Source: Brachynemurus nebulosus (taxonomy: Eukaryota > Arthropoda > Insecta > Neuroptera > Myrmeleontidae). From it: a stretch of DNA of 64,000 nucleotides. Positions 25,891 through 38,376 of this stretch are shown here, one piece after another. The position numbers were made by a program, and so were the translations under genes. The notes beneath the pieces are model-generated. The model worked only from the letters and a program-made list of their open reading frames with translations, made no database searches and was not told the origin of the DNA. Positions within the stretch are counted from its first letter, which is position 1. Each line of letters opens with the position of its first letter. The stretch covers positions 6,808,001 to 6,872,000 of the forward strand of contig JAPWDM010000014.1 in the NCBI GenBank assembly GCA_035578155.1. The letters are read 5' to 3'.

Positions 25891-26869
25891 TATCTTGTTT
25901 TAAATTACAAATAAACATTAATTCTATATAAACTTAATTCATTATTTCTGATAATGTAAAAGTAGCTTTCCAATTAAGAGAAGGTAGCCTTTCCTAAAAA
26001 ACAGACAAAATTGTAATTAATATAGGCTGACATTAATGTAAATTATTTCTAGAAATATTTCTTTTTTAAAATTTTTTCTTACTTTTAAAATTGTTAAAAA
26101 ATATTATTGTTATATTGTAGATGTATGTTCTTGAAAATGGCGCCAACTGTGCCGAAATATATTGAACAACGAAATATATTTCTCTTATCGAATTTGTTGG
26201 AAAATTTTAATTTAATTTTTACACAAATCCTGTAATCTTCATCACTTTGGGTAGCGGTCAAAACGAAAAAGAAAATTGTAAAATTGTAAAACTGTAATTT
26301 GTACTTTTATGAAATACGCCCCTGGTAATTTTACTGCACTAACCACCATTTTATTGCAGAATTTCTTTATTTAATTCCTGCAGAATTAATTTTATCTTAT
26401 GTACCTACAACAATAAATCAGTATCTTATTTTATATGAATTTTCTATATATTTTGATAAGTATTAAATTAAATATCTACTAATCCGGTTTTTCTCTCAAT
26501 GTAGAAATTACGTACAATGAATGTATCAACTAGTGGTGGCTACGTACGTAGATGTTCTATTTAAATAATCTACTGTCATTTTTAATCCTCCGAACCCGAA
26601 GCGAGTAGAAAATTAATATAAGATTATGTTTGTTTTTCTACTGTAGTTTCTAGAATGTCCTTCTCGTACAATACATGAAAATAAATCAACGTATTATTAT
26701 TAATATTTTATATTTTTCATTATGCCTTCCTCTGTCTGCGTTGTTTAGCTTCATTATTGAATTTTTATTACGCAATAAATAACAATATTTTGATATGAAT
26801 AATTATATCTCTGGAAAGAATGATGTCTGCCGACACTATTTGTACGAAAGCATTTTATTATTATGATTA

Positions 26870-27837
26870 TAGGGTGAATGCGGGAGAGACGCCGCACATT
26901 CTGAAAACACTTGATAATTCTTTAAGTATTCATTTAATTGATTTGAAATTTGATACACAATAAATGTAAACATTGTTCTTTAAAATTATTTATAAGTAAT
27001 TTTAAATTTTGAGTCATAAGGGATTCATAATTAACATTTTTGTAGAGCCTGGAAAGCGGCGTTTCTTTCACACCTACGGGAGAGATGCCGCATCAAAGAA
27101 GAAGAGACGCCGCATAGTTCATATTAAAAATTTTGCCTTTTTTTGGCGCAACGTTCCTCTTGAACATATATTACACACGTCTTCATGCATGATAGATGCC
27201 ATACATAACCATTTTTGGCACTTTATACATCTTAACGAGTCAACTTTTTTTTGTTTCTGAGTACTTTTCAAAACATTCAATACACAGGCAATCATCATTA
27301 TTTTTGTTATCTTCACTAATATGAGAACTCTTACTGATCCATTAATGGATCTTTTATATTTACGTGGCATAATTTACAGTCCAAAAAAATGTATAATTAA
27401 GGTAAAAGTCTATGTTTTTAATACCTATGTAATATGATGCGGCATCTATACCGACTTTAAATGCGGCATCTCTCCTTTTTGTTGGGATAGATGCCGCATG
27501 TTGCTATAGCAAGCATAGTGTGAAATTCCAACCTAAAATTTTATACAATACTTTTAAAATATACCTAAATTAATAACAAAACTCATTTTCATTAAAACAA
27601 TGAAGTATACATTCCTAAATTCTAACGAATTGAATGCTTGATAAAATAATATGTTAAAAAACTTACTTTTCTGTAATAAAAAGTTGGATAATTACTAAAC
27701 TGATGGACTCATCATAAATATTACCATATACAGCTTAAATAAGTAACTTATTTTAAACATATAATCCATTAATAGCGCTATTTATCAATCAACGGACGAA
27801 CTATGGCTACTGCGGCATCTCTCCCGCACCTACCCTA
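26870..27837 (-). mobile_element. Internally deleted Tigger/pogo-type element, 968 bp
   Basis: Ends are TAGGGTGAATGCGGGAGAGA then CGCCGCA on the left and, inverted, TAGGGTAGGTGCGGGAGAGA then TGCCGCA on the right. They differ at four positions over 27 bp and are flanked by TA on both sides (26868-26869, 27838-27839). Further copies of the 'gcggcatctctcc' motif, in both orientations, lie at about 27080, 27105, 27440, 27465 and 27490. Remains of a transposase are coded on the minus strand. The layout fits a non-autonomous deletion derivative of a Tc1/mariner-superfamily (Tigger/pogo) element. Confidence 0.75.
27119..27370 (-). pseudogene. Tigger/pogo transposase remnant (start + C-terminal zinc finger)
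   Basis: The 83-residue frame starts at an ATG with MPRKYKR, the opening typical of insect Tigger-like transposases. From about residue 47 it carries RCIKCQKWLCMASIMHEDVC, a CxxC-W-C spacing like the PHD-like zinc finger at the C-terminus of these proteins. The HTH and DDE catalytic core that should lie between (roughly 400 residues) is absent, so the frame joins the two ends of a full gene. It should not be catalytically active. Whether the short product is made is unknown. Confidence 0.55.
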
Positions 27838-28457
27838 TAATATTTGTGCCATGATTCTTTTTCTTGTATTAAGACAACATGGATGAGGGAATAGTTATTC
27901 GTTGTTGTAGGTAGGTAGCGACGACTGTTTTTCCATTCCTGTTTCGTATTATTCTTTCCTACTGTTTTTTCCAATTTAATAATAAATAAAGATTAATGTT
28001 TCTACGTTTGTTTAATATAAATACATAATACCTACGAATAAGTACGGCTTGTATATTTATATTAATATCCAACATTAGAGGACAATAGCAATCTAATTGC
28101 AAGAAATAACATTTTCCAGTTCATATACACTATAGCGAAACTATGGCTATAGTGCCTATAGCGAAACTAAGGGTACGTGTCCATCTGAGAGAAAAACTAT
28201 TGAGAGCTGCTCTGGAGAGTCGTAATTAGAAGTGGACACAGAACTGATAGTACCATCCGACAGCTTGTGCAAAAACTCTCGGAGAATAGACAAATTTCTA
28301 GTTCTCTCAAATGGGCAAGCATAAATAAATTCATCTCTCCGACAGTTACTCTCAAAATTCGAAACACGTTCGTATTGTGATAGCACTCTCAGCTATAATT
28401 ATATTGATTTTGTATGTGTAATGTTGTTTTTATTTGTACTAATGTAGGTTGGTATAT

Positions 28458-28618
<161 letters not shown>

Positions 28619-28635
28619 AAGAATAATGTATTTGA

Positions 28636-29400
28636 CTAAATGTCACTACATGGCTTATTCACGTACATGTGATCTGGCTTAAGGTTTATTTTACGGCGCA
28701 TATTTAAATTTTTTGCTGATTCTTTTATAAAATTTACAAAATGCCCATTTAAATCGTAACAGTTTAGATTAATCGCCTCAATTTTTTCTAGATTTAAGGT
28801 TAGTATGGCCTGGTATTGTTCAGTTAACTCCGAATTCCAGATATATTTGTTAATTTTTATGTTTCCTGGCTTATCTTTCTTCAAAGGGACTACTAATTTG
28901 CCGGCAAAAACATTGATTTGATATGGCAAATGATCAGATAATGAAGGAATGTTTACATTTAGGAAAGAATCTTGTATACAATCTATAAAACAAGCTCTAA
29001 TCCAGCACAGGTCTATTACCGATTTACCTAATTTACTTACATAAGTGAATTGTGCTGGACTATCAAATATTGTGCGACCATTTAAAGCTAAAAAACCATA
29101 TTCCTCCATATAACTAGTCAGCTTTCGACCACGATTATCGAGAGGAAAAGACAAACTCGTTCTGTTCGAATGTAAAAAACTACCATCGCAAACTTCTTCA
29201 TCTAGCTGATTTAGTTGGCCAATATGAGCGTCAAAATTACCCACAAGCATAATATTACTGTCTCCTGATGTCACCTCTGCCTGTGATACTGCCTCATGTA
29301 ACATATTAATACAAATATCAATATCTTTTAAACCTGATAAATACACCGCCCCTAAAAGGAAAGATAGTTCATTAAATTTTAATTCAAAAAGTAAGTACAT
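28636..29400 (-). pseudogene. LINE-type endonuclease (EEP) domain fragment
   Basis: A 254-residue intact frame resembles the apurinic-type endonuclease domain (exonuclease-endonuclease-phosphatase fold) of non-LTR retrotransposons. Landmarks are LGAVY (16-20), NIMLVGNFDAHIG (49-61), NRGRKLTSYMEEYGFLALNG (89-108), the VIDL motif (128-131) and SDHLPY (155-160). Usually the middle motif is GDFNA; here D and N are swapped (GNFDA, 54-58), which removes two likely catalytic identities. The N-terminal domain start with the first metal-binding Asn/Glu is missing, and no reverse transcriptase follows: the frame ends about 20 bp before the AGT array. The ATG is probably incidental. Lack of stops over 765 bp suggests a fairly recent fragment or selection on the frame; LINE origin is the simpler reading. 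Confidence 0.75.
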
Positions 29401-29514
29401 TATGCTTTATTTAATAAAAATAAAAAAGTACTCTCAAGTGGACAATGAACTATCAACTGTCTGGATAGTTACTTTTACTTGTTACTCTCAAATGGACACG
29501 CACCCTAAGACGAG

Positions 29515-31125
29515 AAAAAAATGCTAATCAGACCAATTTGAGCATATACGGTTTCCACTGTATCTTGACGTTTTGAAGCCTAAAGAAAACGTTGAAAAGG
29601 TATTTATTTTCACTGATTTTACCAGAATATATATTCAAATTACGGCGTAGCATTCGGGAAATCAGTCTCCCCACTTATTTTGTTGTCTTTTAATTTGCTA
29701 TTGAATATAAAAGTTAAGAATAACTTTAGATTCCCCCTAAAGTAGCTAAAACTCGGATATCTTTATTCGATACGAGTGAGAAATCAACATGGCGGAAAAT
29801 CGATGGCATTCATAACAATGTTTTTGATAGTTCAAAAAATACACTTTCTTTTACAATTGAACCCAAAATCCAAAAATTTGGATGGAAATTCTACAGACTT
29901 TGAACTTTTGTCGGAATGTATGTTGATGTCTAAATTAATGAGTAGCACAAGACCTACTAGGACTAAAGAAACGAAACTAAGACCAAATAATACTATATAT
30001 ATTGGATGTTGAAAGTCAGTTAGTAGTTCTGATGTTATCGCGATAAATAAAAAAAAAAACGAAAAATTTTGGTTTTGTACTGATATAAACTGATGAAATT
30101 TGTACGAAGGGTATACGAAAACGCTCAATGGTTTGAAGGGAAAATTTATAGATCACGTGACTAAGGTGAATTTTGATTTTTTTTTTAAAATATTTTCTTT
30201 ATCAAAATTTAAAAATTTTTGAAATTTTTCTGCAAGAATTGTAGTATACTTCCAATCGGGTAGATTCTTCCCTGGGAGGGGTCACTAATAACTAACTTTT
30301 TTTCAGTGCAAAATATCTTCGAGTTTGCTCTGTGCCAGCTTAACAGAACATTTTTTTTTTAAATATTAATTGCCCGTTCCAGGCAGAAACGAAACTAAAA
30401 ATTTTGTACCCTGGAGCGATTTCGACTAAAAAGCACCCCTATTTTTCCCGACAAATATAAGTACTTAGTGAGCAAAATAAAAACTTTCCAAACTTTTCAA
30501 GGTTTTTACTTCGCCTGTTTCGCCCTTTTGTCATACGCCCTAGAGCGACTGCTCCACCTGCTCCATTTTTGACGTAGTTGCTTTAATTTCTAAGTTATTA
30601 AATTCAACCAATTCTTAGACAAAACTTCGTATAACAGTCGTATTACATAGTTTTTCGTGTACAACTGCTAGTTTTTTTAAATTAATGAAAATAGATTAGG
30701 TACTCAACACTGACTATTTTCATAATTTACAGACACCATTAACTTTTTCAGGAAAATTCACATAAAAATTTATTACATAATACACTACCTATACATAGTT
30801 TTCATGAATAAAATAAAACATAATACCAATGTAAATTTTCTCTAATATATTCATTAATTTAACAACACTTGTATAATTACACGTAGGTAGTATATTTATG
30901 TGTAGGTATAATGCAGACACCATCTGTGCCATAAAATTTGCTGGAGAGTTGTAATTTTTTTAATAGCTTGGTGAAACATTAAAATGCATCTCAGACAATG
31001 AAAACCATCACATTATTCAAACGGTATGTGATATATCTAGGTGTACCCTTAATTACACATCTCGTACCTGTTACTTTCAAACTTATTTAAAGTTCTATTT
31101 TCAGTCAAGATTTTAATATCATTTT
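29515..31125. other. AT-rich DNA, no gene seen
   Basis: Opposing frames at 29776-30012 and 29832-30128 have no recognisable domain. No repeat boundaries found. Confidence 0.5.
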
Positions 31126-31133
31126 TTTTTTTT

Positions 31134-31147
31134 GGGGGGGGGGGGGG
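31134..31147 (+). repeat. Run of 14 G after a T run
   Basis: T13 is followed by G14 and TTGGG. In a genome this AT-rich the tract stands out and could fold as a G-quadruplex or be a copying error of the assembly. Confidence 0.9.
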
Positions 31148-31269
31148 TTGGGTGCCTTAATAAGAAACACATAATCATTATAATATCACTCACGAACGAA
31201 TCTTAAGTGACGTGCAGATATACTGCTAGTCAACGATTAGAAAAACAATTACAGCTAAACCTTTTTTTG

Positions 31270-31560
31270 TGCGATGGATAAAAAAAATCGCACAAAAAAT
31301 ATATTCAAAAACTTCATAAAATCGTAAATAGCTATAAAAAGTATAGTTCCGTCCAGATTGTAAAAAAAAAAAAACTTTTTTATATGCGGTGGATCGGGAA
31401 GTTTCATCGAAAATACATAACTTAGAACGCTCAAAATCTTACGATTTGCTTGGAAGTTGCTTTTCTAAATAAGATGAACGTTTTAGTTCATTTTTATTTT
31501 ATTATGAAAATACTGAAAAATACATCTGTAAATAATGTTGCAATAACTTATTTTCTTATG
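31270..31560. repeat. Dispersed repeat shared with 10380-10700
   Basis: Same-orientation similarity: 'cttcataaaatcgtaaatagctataaaaag', 'gcggtggatcggg', 'acataacttagaacgctcaaaat', 'atttgcttggaagttgctttt'. In the other copy this is the inside of the Tigger-like MITE at 10267-11031, so this is probably a truncated copy of that element. Confidence 0.7.
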
Positions 31561-32154
31561 CAATTTACTAATTAAAGGCTTAAAAACCATTAAAAATTAA
31601 TTTTCTCAAAGAAAGTTATTATAGTTAATGTTTAATTTTCTTACTTTCTCTTATGTTATTGATTTATATTATTCACTTTAATGGAATTTTTTTCAAAAAC
31701 ATAAAAAAAATTTTAATTAGTAGATCGTGTGAGGTATCATTTGAAAGAGCTACCTTTAAAAGTACTAAAAATCTTATATCTATATAGCTCAATATTTACT
31801 TAAAGTGACCTCCTCTCCTCCCCGATCTCCTAGGATTCTAAAGCTAAAATTTTAAGTTTAAAAAATTAGTAGACATTAAGTCATGGATTACCGGAAAACT
31901 AGGGTTTTATCCGACAGTGTAATAGTTGCTGGTAAAAAAATTTTAAATGTCAAAGGGAAACAAAGTAATAGATAACGTATTTACTAATGTTTCAGCATCA
32001 ATAAGGGGCAGTTTATGCATTTTTTAGTTATTACAAGCAAATTTTGATAAGATTTAAATATATATAAATAAAAAAGTTTAATTTGATCGTTTGACTATGC
32101 TTTCGGTTAATTTCTTTAAGAGAATTATGAGGCCGATTTCAAAAAGAGTATTAA

Positions 32155-32760
32155 GGGGCACCACTAGTGTGACTAAAAAAAAGGTTATTTTTGGAAATTT
32201 TTTTAAAGAAAAGTACTGTGTGGAATTTTTGGCCAAAAAAAATTGAAAATTCAGTGAGATATTCGAGATCTCCCAAGGCTCCAAAGAAAAAGGTTTCCCC
32301 ACTGCTGCAGTGATAGCGACCTTCGCAGTGCTATGAAATAAGAAAAAACCAAAAAAACTATTAAACTAGAAAGTATTGCCTGTACCGTGGACCTTAATCG
32401 AAAGAAAAAGGTTGAAATTTAATAAAATGACGGAGTTTTTTAAAAAAAGTTTCAATTTTTGCGCGAAAATTTGATGATTTTTGGCCTGCAAAATTTATAT
32501 TTTTTATTCGATCGGAAAACTGGAGGTTCATGGCACGAAGAAACATATATAAAAGAGGCTACAATAAGAATCAAATCGATCGGATGATTTGTCTTCGAGT
32601 TATCATGAAAATCAGAATTCGCTCTTCAGATGGATGTAACTCAAAAACTGTTTGAGATACGCACTTGAAATTTCAGTATGTTATTTTTAAAGGTATATAG
32701 ACAATCAAAACATGCAAAAAAATTCCAAATTTTTCAAAATGTCACCCTAGTGATCCCTCT
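32155..32760. mobile_element. TTAA-flanked element 'T', copy A (606 bp)
   Basis: Flanked by TTAA at 32151-32154 and 32761-32764. The left end GGGGCACCACTAGTGTGACT and the right end (inverted AGAGGGATCACTAGGGTGAC) are imperfect inverted repeats. The interior matches copy B (53386-54246) colinearly: 'ggaaatttttttaaagaaaa', 'cactgctgcagtgatagcg', 'ttggcctgcaaaa', 'cggaaaactggaggttcatg', 'caaatcgatcggatgatttg', 'gacaatcaaaacatgcaaaa'. No ORF over 75 codons. TTAA targeting is known for piggyBac and Kolobok; which one supplied the transposase is not evident. Confidence 0.8.
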
Positions 32761-33193
32761 TTAAGTCAGTCATTAGCGATTTCTCTCAACCTTAAATTGT
32801 CTTCAGCAGTTTTATAAGACAAAACTGTATCTTAAATGCGCCATCGAGATTTTAACAAATGATAGGTATATATCACAATTTATCTACAAATAAGTTTCTC
32901 GTATAAGGCATAAAATATGTATAATTTTATTTTTTATACTTACAGTTTTGTACACATTAAATTAGGTTAAGTATGAATTATTTTTGAGAAATTTTGTAGT
33001 TGAAAGTTTTCCTTTTTCACTCACACACAATGACATGCGACACGATGTTTGCGACTGTGTATGACTGAAAGTTTTTTTTTTTTTTTTTTTTTTATAACCA
33101 GTCACAGAGTAAAAAATGGATTGCAATATTTTTTATTTACGACACATTTAAAAATTTAAAATGTTTTTTCCGTATTATGTATATCTACATAAT

Positions 33194-33277
33194 ATATCGC
33201 ACTTCGGCAATAATACGGCCACATTATTATAGAATTGACATACAAAATATAGACCTATCACTGCCGAGGTGCGATAT
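33194..33277. repeat. Inverted repeat ATATCGCACTTCGGCA
   Basis: The left arm (33194-33209) and the inverse of the right arm (33262-33277) match at 15 of 16 bases, spaced by 52 bp. Probably a small MITE core. Confidence 0.7.
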
Positions 33278-34024
33278 GTGTAAAAAAATAATCCTCCTTC
33301 TCCTCTGGGCTTATTAATATTAATAATTGTTGTTGTTATATACAAAATGATTCAATTGCTCTTGAATAAAAAGTAAATAAAGTACTGAAAAAATTTTCAA
33401 TACTTTTAAGATGCGTTAACATCTCCAGAAATTTATTACTACTGTAGTAGGACTAAAGCCAATTAATTGTAAATATTAAGTATTTCTTAAAAATTTTCTT
33501 ATTCTAGAAACTGTATCTCAAAACTGATTCCAATTTGGACATTCTGTATATTAAATACAAAAAAATAACATCTAAAAACCATTTCCTAATCTTTAAAATT
33601 AGTCGTAAATATTGAACATAGAAAAGTCGACTAATCGATTACATTTTTAGTCGAATTCATGAATACGCTAATCTATATGTAAATCTTTCAAAAAGTGTTT
33701 CCTTTTGAATTTAATTATTGATATTTAACATTAATTTTTCCTTTTTCAAATGAAAAAAAAAAGATATGACATATTACAATGTGTTAACCACATAAAGAAA
33801 GATAAAAAATCTTATAAACTAGTAATTTTTTAGTTTCCAATTTTTGGAATCCAATTCAATAATTCAGGAAAATGATTAAATTAGTCGTATTTAGTCATTT
33901 AGTTGACTAAATGTAAACAAAATTAGTCGACTAAACCAATTAATCGATTAATCATTCGACATCACTATAGTACATAATCGTAGAGATCGTGTGCCTCTCC
34001 TGAGAATAACGATTCTACAAATGT

Positions 34025-34396
34025 GCTATGATATGCTATGTTATGCTATGATTAGTTCGGAAACAAACACAACGAAATATATTTTTGTAGATTGGTAAGT
34101 ACCTATATATTACTGTAATCATGGCGCTCATTGTCGACGAAATTGGTTACCAATAAAGGATACTTATTACTTATGGTACAGTTTTCATTTGCGGTTAATT
34201 TGTGAATTTGAAATTAAAAAAATGGTACTAAAATTTATACCATAAATAATAAGTTTACTAATCACTTATTAGTAAAAGATTTCGTCGACAGAGCACAATC
34301 TGATCACAACTTGGTAAGTAATGTATAATTACCAACCTATAAAAATATATTTCTGTGTGTTTGTTTCTGAACTACTTAATCATAGCATAGCATAGT
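34025..34396. repeat. Foldback repeat, ~370 bp
   Basis: Both outer edges hold TATGCTATG/CATAGCATA arrays. The inner strings 'ggaaacaaacacaacgaaatatatttttgtag' and the inverse of 'ataaaaatatatttctgtgtgtttgtttc' match, as do 'attgtcgacgaaatt' and 'gatttcgtcgacagagc' in inverse. Arms are about 105-150 bp. No ORF. Confidence 0.7.
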
Positions 34397-34399
34397 ATA

Positions 34400-35027
34400 G
34401 GGTAACTTCAAAAATGTAAACTTTACCGCATCGATGCAGCATCATGACTTTACTGATTCGCCTAATACTACATGATGCGCTGCCGATGCTCTCTTGAAAT
34501 TTGAAGCACATTAGATGTTTTTGAACGGGATATTGGCATCATTTAGCCTCTGATTTGGCTATAGATAAGACAGATAATGTAGCATGATAGACTATAGATA
34601 ATATAGCAATACAGTCCTTGTATAGGTATATATTATCTTTGAATTACAACTTGAACTTACTTGAAATTGAAAATATTCAAATTATTGAATAAAAAATATT
34701 ACTTATTTTGAGTGCAAAATGTATTCAAATAGTTTAAACAATTTTAATGAAAGCTAAATATAATTCATCTTTTTCAACAATTAGTTTTTCGGAATTATTC
34801 CTGTTGGTGTTAATACCTACATAATATGGCAAGTAGTTATAATTCTACATTATACACCTTATACACGTTACAGCATCTCGGACACGCATCACCAAATTTC
34901 TTGATGCATTGTTTTGACGCATCAAATGCAAAGATGAACTTTTGATTTTTGGTTGTGATGCGTCTGATGCATTTTTGAACTTTCGGCTCTGCCTCATGCA
35001 AGCAGTGATGCATTTTTGAAGTTAGCC
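34400..35027. mobile_element. MITE with GGGTAACTTCAAAAATG ends
   Basis: The left end GGGTAACTTCAAAAATG and the right end inverted GGCTAACTTCAAAAATG match at 16 of 17 positions. ATA flanks both sides. Sub-terminal stretches are rich in 'gatgcattttt', 'gatgcg' and 'atgatgc' strings on both ends. The class is unknown; the element abuts the foldback at 34025-34396. Confidence 0.6.
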
Positions 35028-35039
35028 ATAATTATTGCA

Positions 35040-36500
35040 CATTTAAAGAATAGCTACGTGGCTAGAGTACAATAACACAGTGTTAGATTCGTTACATTTA
35101 GTGGGATTTCCGATTTTCATAAAACTGTATCGCAATTTTTGAACTTGAATCATTCTGTATATAAGCAATAAATAAAAATTGTAGACAATTTTTTTATCAT
35201 TTGTAAAAAAAAAAAATAAACATAAATAAATTTTTATGCTGAGCAATCACTTTATTTTTTTTTTTTTTTTAGAAAGGAAACAAAGCTATATTATAAACAA
35301 ATATTCAAACATTTTCTACTATAGAGGATTAAAATATGTACTTTAATCCCGGAATTGGCAAAATATATTTTAAATTCAACCCACTCGTACAACCTGCTCA
35401 AATAGTTTTAACATTCCTCATTAACAAATTATTTTTGTCCACTAAAATCCGTGCTTTTACCGTGTACGTGTATGAGCAATTGAAAGTCAACAAATGAAAG
35501 CTGTCAGCGCGCCTACCGGGAACTCTTTTGTTTTAATATATGTCAATAACACATACCTATCCTCGTTAACACAATAAAAACAATATAATAAAATGAATAG
35601 ATTCAAAAATAAATTTCAACAAAAATAAACATATTTTTTCTACACTAAACAAACGTAATTTTTCACAAAAGCACAGCACTAATTAATTTAATCTTTAATT
35701 AAAAAGAATAAATAAATAATAAACAAAGGGAAAAATAATAAAAATTGTTTTCCTGTGTGTGTTTTTTTTTTGTGTCGAAGAACAATCAACATGTCGAGAA
35801 TTTTTGAGTATTATGATTATTATACCACCCATAGAATTAAAAAAAATATTTTTGTGTTGCTTATAATTATTAAGGAACAAAAAAAAGAAAAAAAAATGAA
35901 ATTCGTTTGTAGCAATTAAAAAAAAAAATACTAATTATGTATGTCCTTGGTTCGCCCCGTATATATATGTGTATATGTATAGTCCTTTGATGAAATTGAT
36001 GACAAGGGAATATTGTTAAACATTTTAAATTATATTTTGTTCTTTTTTTGTGTAGTATTTTTTTTATTCTGATTTTCATTTAATGAGCTTGTAAATTAAA
36101 AAATATTTGTATAGAACGTGAGGATATAAAAGAGCCGAATTTAAATTAAAATTGAAAAAATGTGAAAAATTTGTGATTAGAAATATCGGAAAAATGTTTG
36201 GGAAAATATTTTTGTACGATAAATATTCTATTTTTTGTAAAAATTAAGTTTGCATTGATTTATTTGTTAAATATTTAAGTACCTACAGACTTTCATTTTT
36301 TTTATTAGTGGAAAATTTTTTTTGAGTTTTATCCATCACAATTTAAGATCTTACTCTCGTTAACACTTTTTTTGGCCTAGTTATTCATATAATTGTGGGC
36401 CGAATCATTAACAAGCGAAGCAATGTTAGACGTAAAATTTAAGTTACAGAAGACAGAAAATTAGCTAATAGACAATTGGAAAACGCGCCAGACAGAAAAA
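35040..36500. other. AT-rich DNA, no gene seen
   Basis: Short low-complexity frames only (35043-35246, 35695-35880, 35870-36079, all minus). No repeat boundaries found. Confidence 0.5.
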
Positions 36501-36510
36501 CAATAGGAAT

Positions 36511-37760
36511 TTGTGTATTAAGAGCGCAAAGTAGTACAATGCCGCGCAGTTGAAAATGTTGACTCATGAGACCGACAGTGTTACTTTATGCTCGAATTAC
36601 ACACAAAATTTTTTCTACAATCTAATAAAACATTGTGTTTTATTTAAAAGATACTTGAAAAAATAATAATTAACGTTAATATTAATTTACGATGTTATAA
36701 TTTTTGTAGCTTCAGAAATATCTAGGAGTGTATTTGGGAAATCACTGTCACTCGCTATTGGATATTGCCATCATTATATGTATACATTTTGTAAAATTAT
36801 TTATCAATTTATTATTTGTAATTATTTATTATTTTTAATTAATATTAGTTATTTTGAAATTTAATAAAATTGATGTTTCACTTGTTCACGATAATACTAT
36901 GAAGTTTATAATCTGTTTATTTGTGGTCATAATAGACAATACAAGCAATGCCTACCCGATATGCAATGAAATATATGTTGAGCGAGCACCAAAGTACTAC
37001 TTTTCGCTTTAAAGTGAAAAGTAACAGTCCTCGGCAACTACATAGATACTTTACGCTTTCTTTACAGAACATAAAAGCCTACTTTCAACTATGATTGTAG
37101 AAAATAGTTATTTGTGTATTAAGAGTGCAAAATGGTGGTTTGCCGGTCGATTGAGAATGTTGACGCGCGACGCCGCCAGGCGGAGCGTGTTAATCTCATA
37201 AGAGCGACAAGTCATTTTGTGCTCGAATTACACACAAAATTTTTTCTACAATCTTATAAAATTTTTTTTTACTTAAAAGATATTTGAAAAAATAATAATG
37301 GACGTTCATATTTACTTTAATATTATAATTTTTGCAGCTTCGGAAATATCTGGAGGTGTACTTGAGAAATCACTGTCACTGTTACATATTTCCATCATTT
37401 ATGTACATATTTTTTTAAATTTTTTATTCTTCTTATTTATTAATTATAGTTATTTATTATTTTTAATTCATATTTTGCAGTTATTTTGAAATTTAATAAA
37501 ATTAATATTTCACTTGATTACGATAAACATAATAATTTTAGAAACTGTTTATTTATTTGTTACCACAGAAAATATAAAAAACGCCTACCCGATTTGTAAT
37601 TAAATATACGTTGACCGAGCGACAAAATATTACTTTTCCGCTTTAAAGCGCAACGTAGAAATTTGTTTGTCGGCAACGAGAATCTTCGGCAAATAGACAT
37701 TTTGCGCTCTCTTCACAGAGCGCAAAAGTCTTCTTTCCACTAAGATTGTAGAAAAGATAT
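36511..37760 (+). repeat. Diverged tandem duplication of a ~600-bp unit
   Basis: Unit 1 begins 'ttgtgtattaagagcgcaaag' at 36511 and unit 2 begins 'tttgtgtattaagagtgcaaa' at 37111. Blocks follow in the same order: 'gctcgaattacacacaaaattttttctacaatct', 'gtagcttcagaaatatctaggagtgta', 'tttgaaatttaataaaatt', 'atgcctacccgatatgcaat', 'tttcgctttaaag', 'ttgtagaaaa'. The copies are roughly 80% alike. The unit end mirrors the start weakly ('agagcgcaaaag'), so two transposon copies side by side are possible. No ORF. Confidence 0.8.
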
Positions 37761-37849
37761 ATTGTATATCCAAAAGCACTTTTTTTTCAATAAATGGAAA
37801 TAAATCACAAAACATTTTCTCTCTTTGAGTGACATTGCAACGCATACGA

Positions 37850-37945
37850 TCGTTTTGAAACCGAGAATATTTTGATTTATTTCAGAAATAAGATTTATTC
37901 ATCAGGAAAATACTTTATCTACGCTCATATACATATATTATATCA
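37850..37945 (+). repeat. Dispersed repeat shared with 21925-22020
   Basis: 'cgttttgaaaccgagaata', 'gatttatttcagaaataag', 'tttattcatcaggaaaatac' and 'cgctcatatacat' match the segment near the 3' end of the insect repeat at 21080-22080 in the same orientation. Confidence 0.6.
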
Positions 37946-38376
37946 AATCCATAAAAAAAATTTAAAATCTAGTTTAAAAAAAAATTATGATTCGAAGTTT
38001 TCTAATAACAAATTTCTGTAATCGATATTATATTGTATTTTTTATCGTAGCGTATTTTTATTTTATTTTGTCCTTACATATGTTACATCAATTATTTTTC
38101 AATAATCGTTTTCCTCTTTTTAATACCCACCACTCTACGCGTACACTATAATATTTCCAACATAAAGATGTTTTGTAATAAATCTGAAATTTAATTTCGT
38201 TGGCTAAATATTTTACTGTCAATAGCATACACATCGCAGCACAACAGCGGGTATAATAAAGTTCTACGTATCGACACCGCTTGTCTTATTATCTGCATAG
38301 GGAAGAGTATGATACCTTGGAGCACTTGGAAGATTTTGACTATTTCGTGTTTAAATAAACACCACTTGCCTTTTAA

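Noticed and set aside
26137..26160. TGGCGCCAACTGTG, resembling an LTR primer-binding site
   Set aside because: No LTR was found next to it and the match to a tRNA 3' end is too short.
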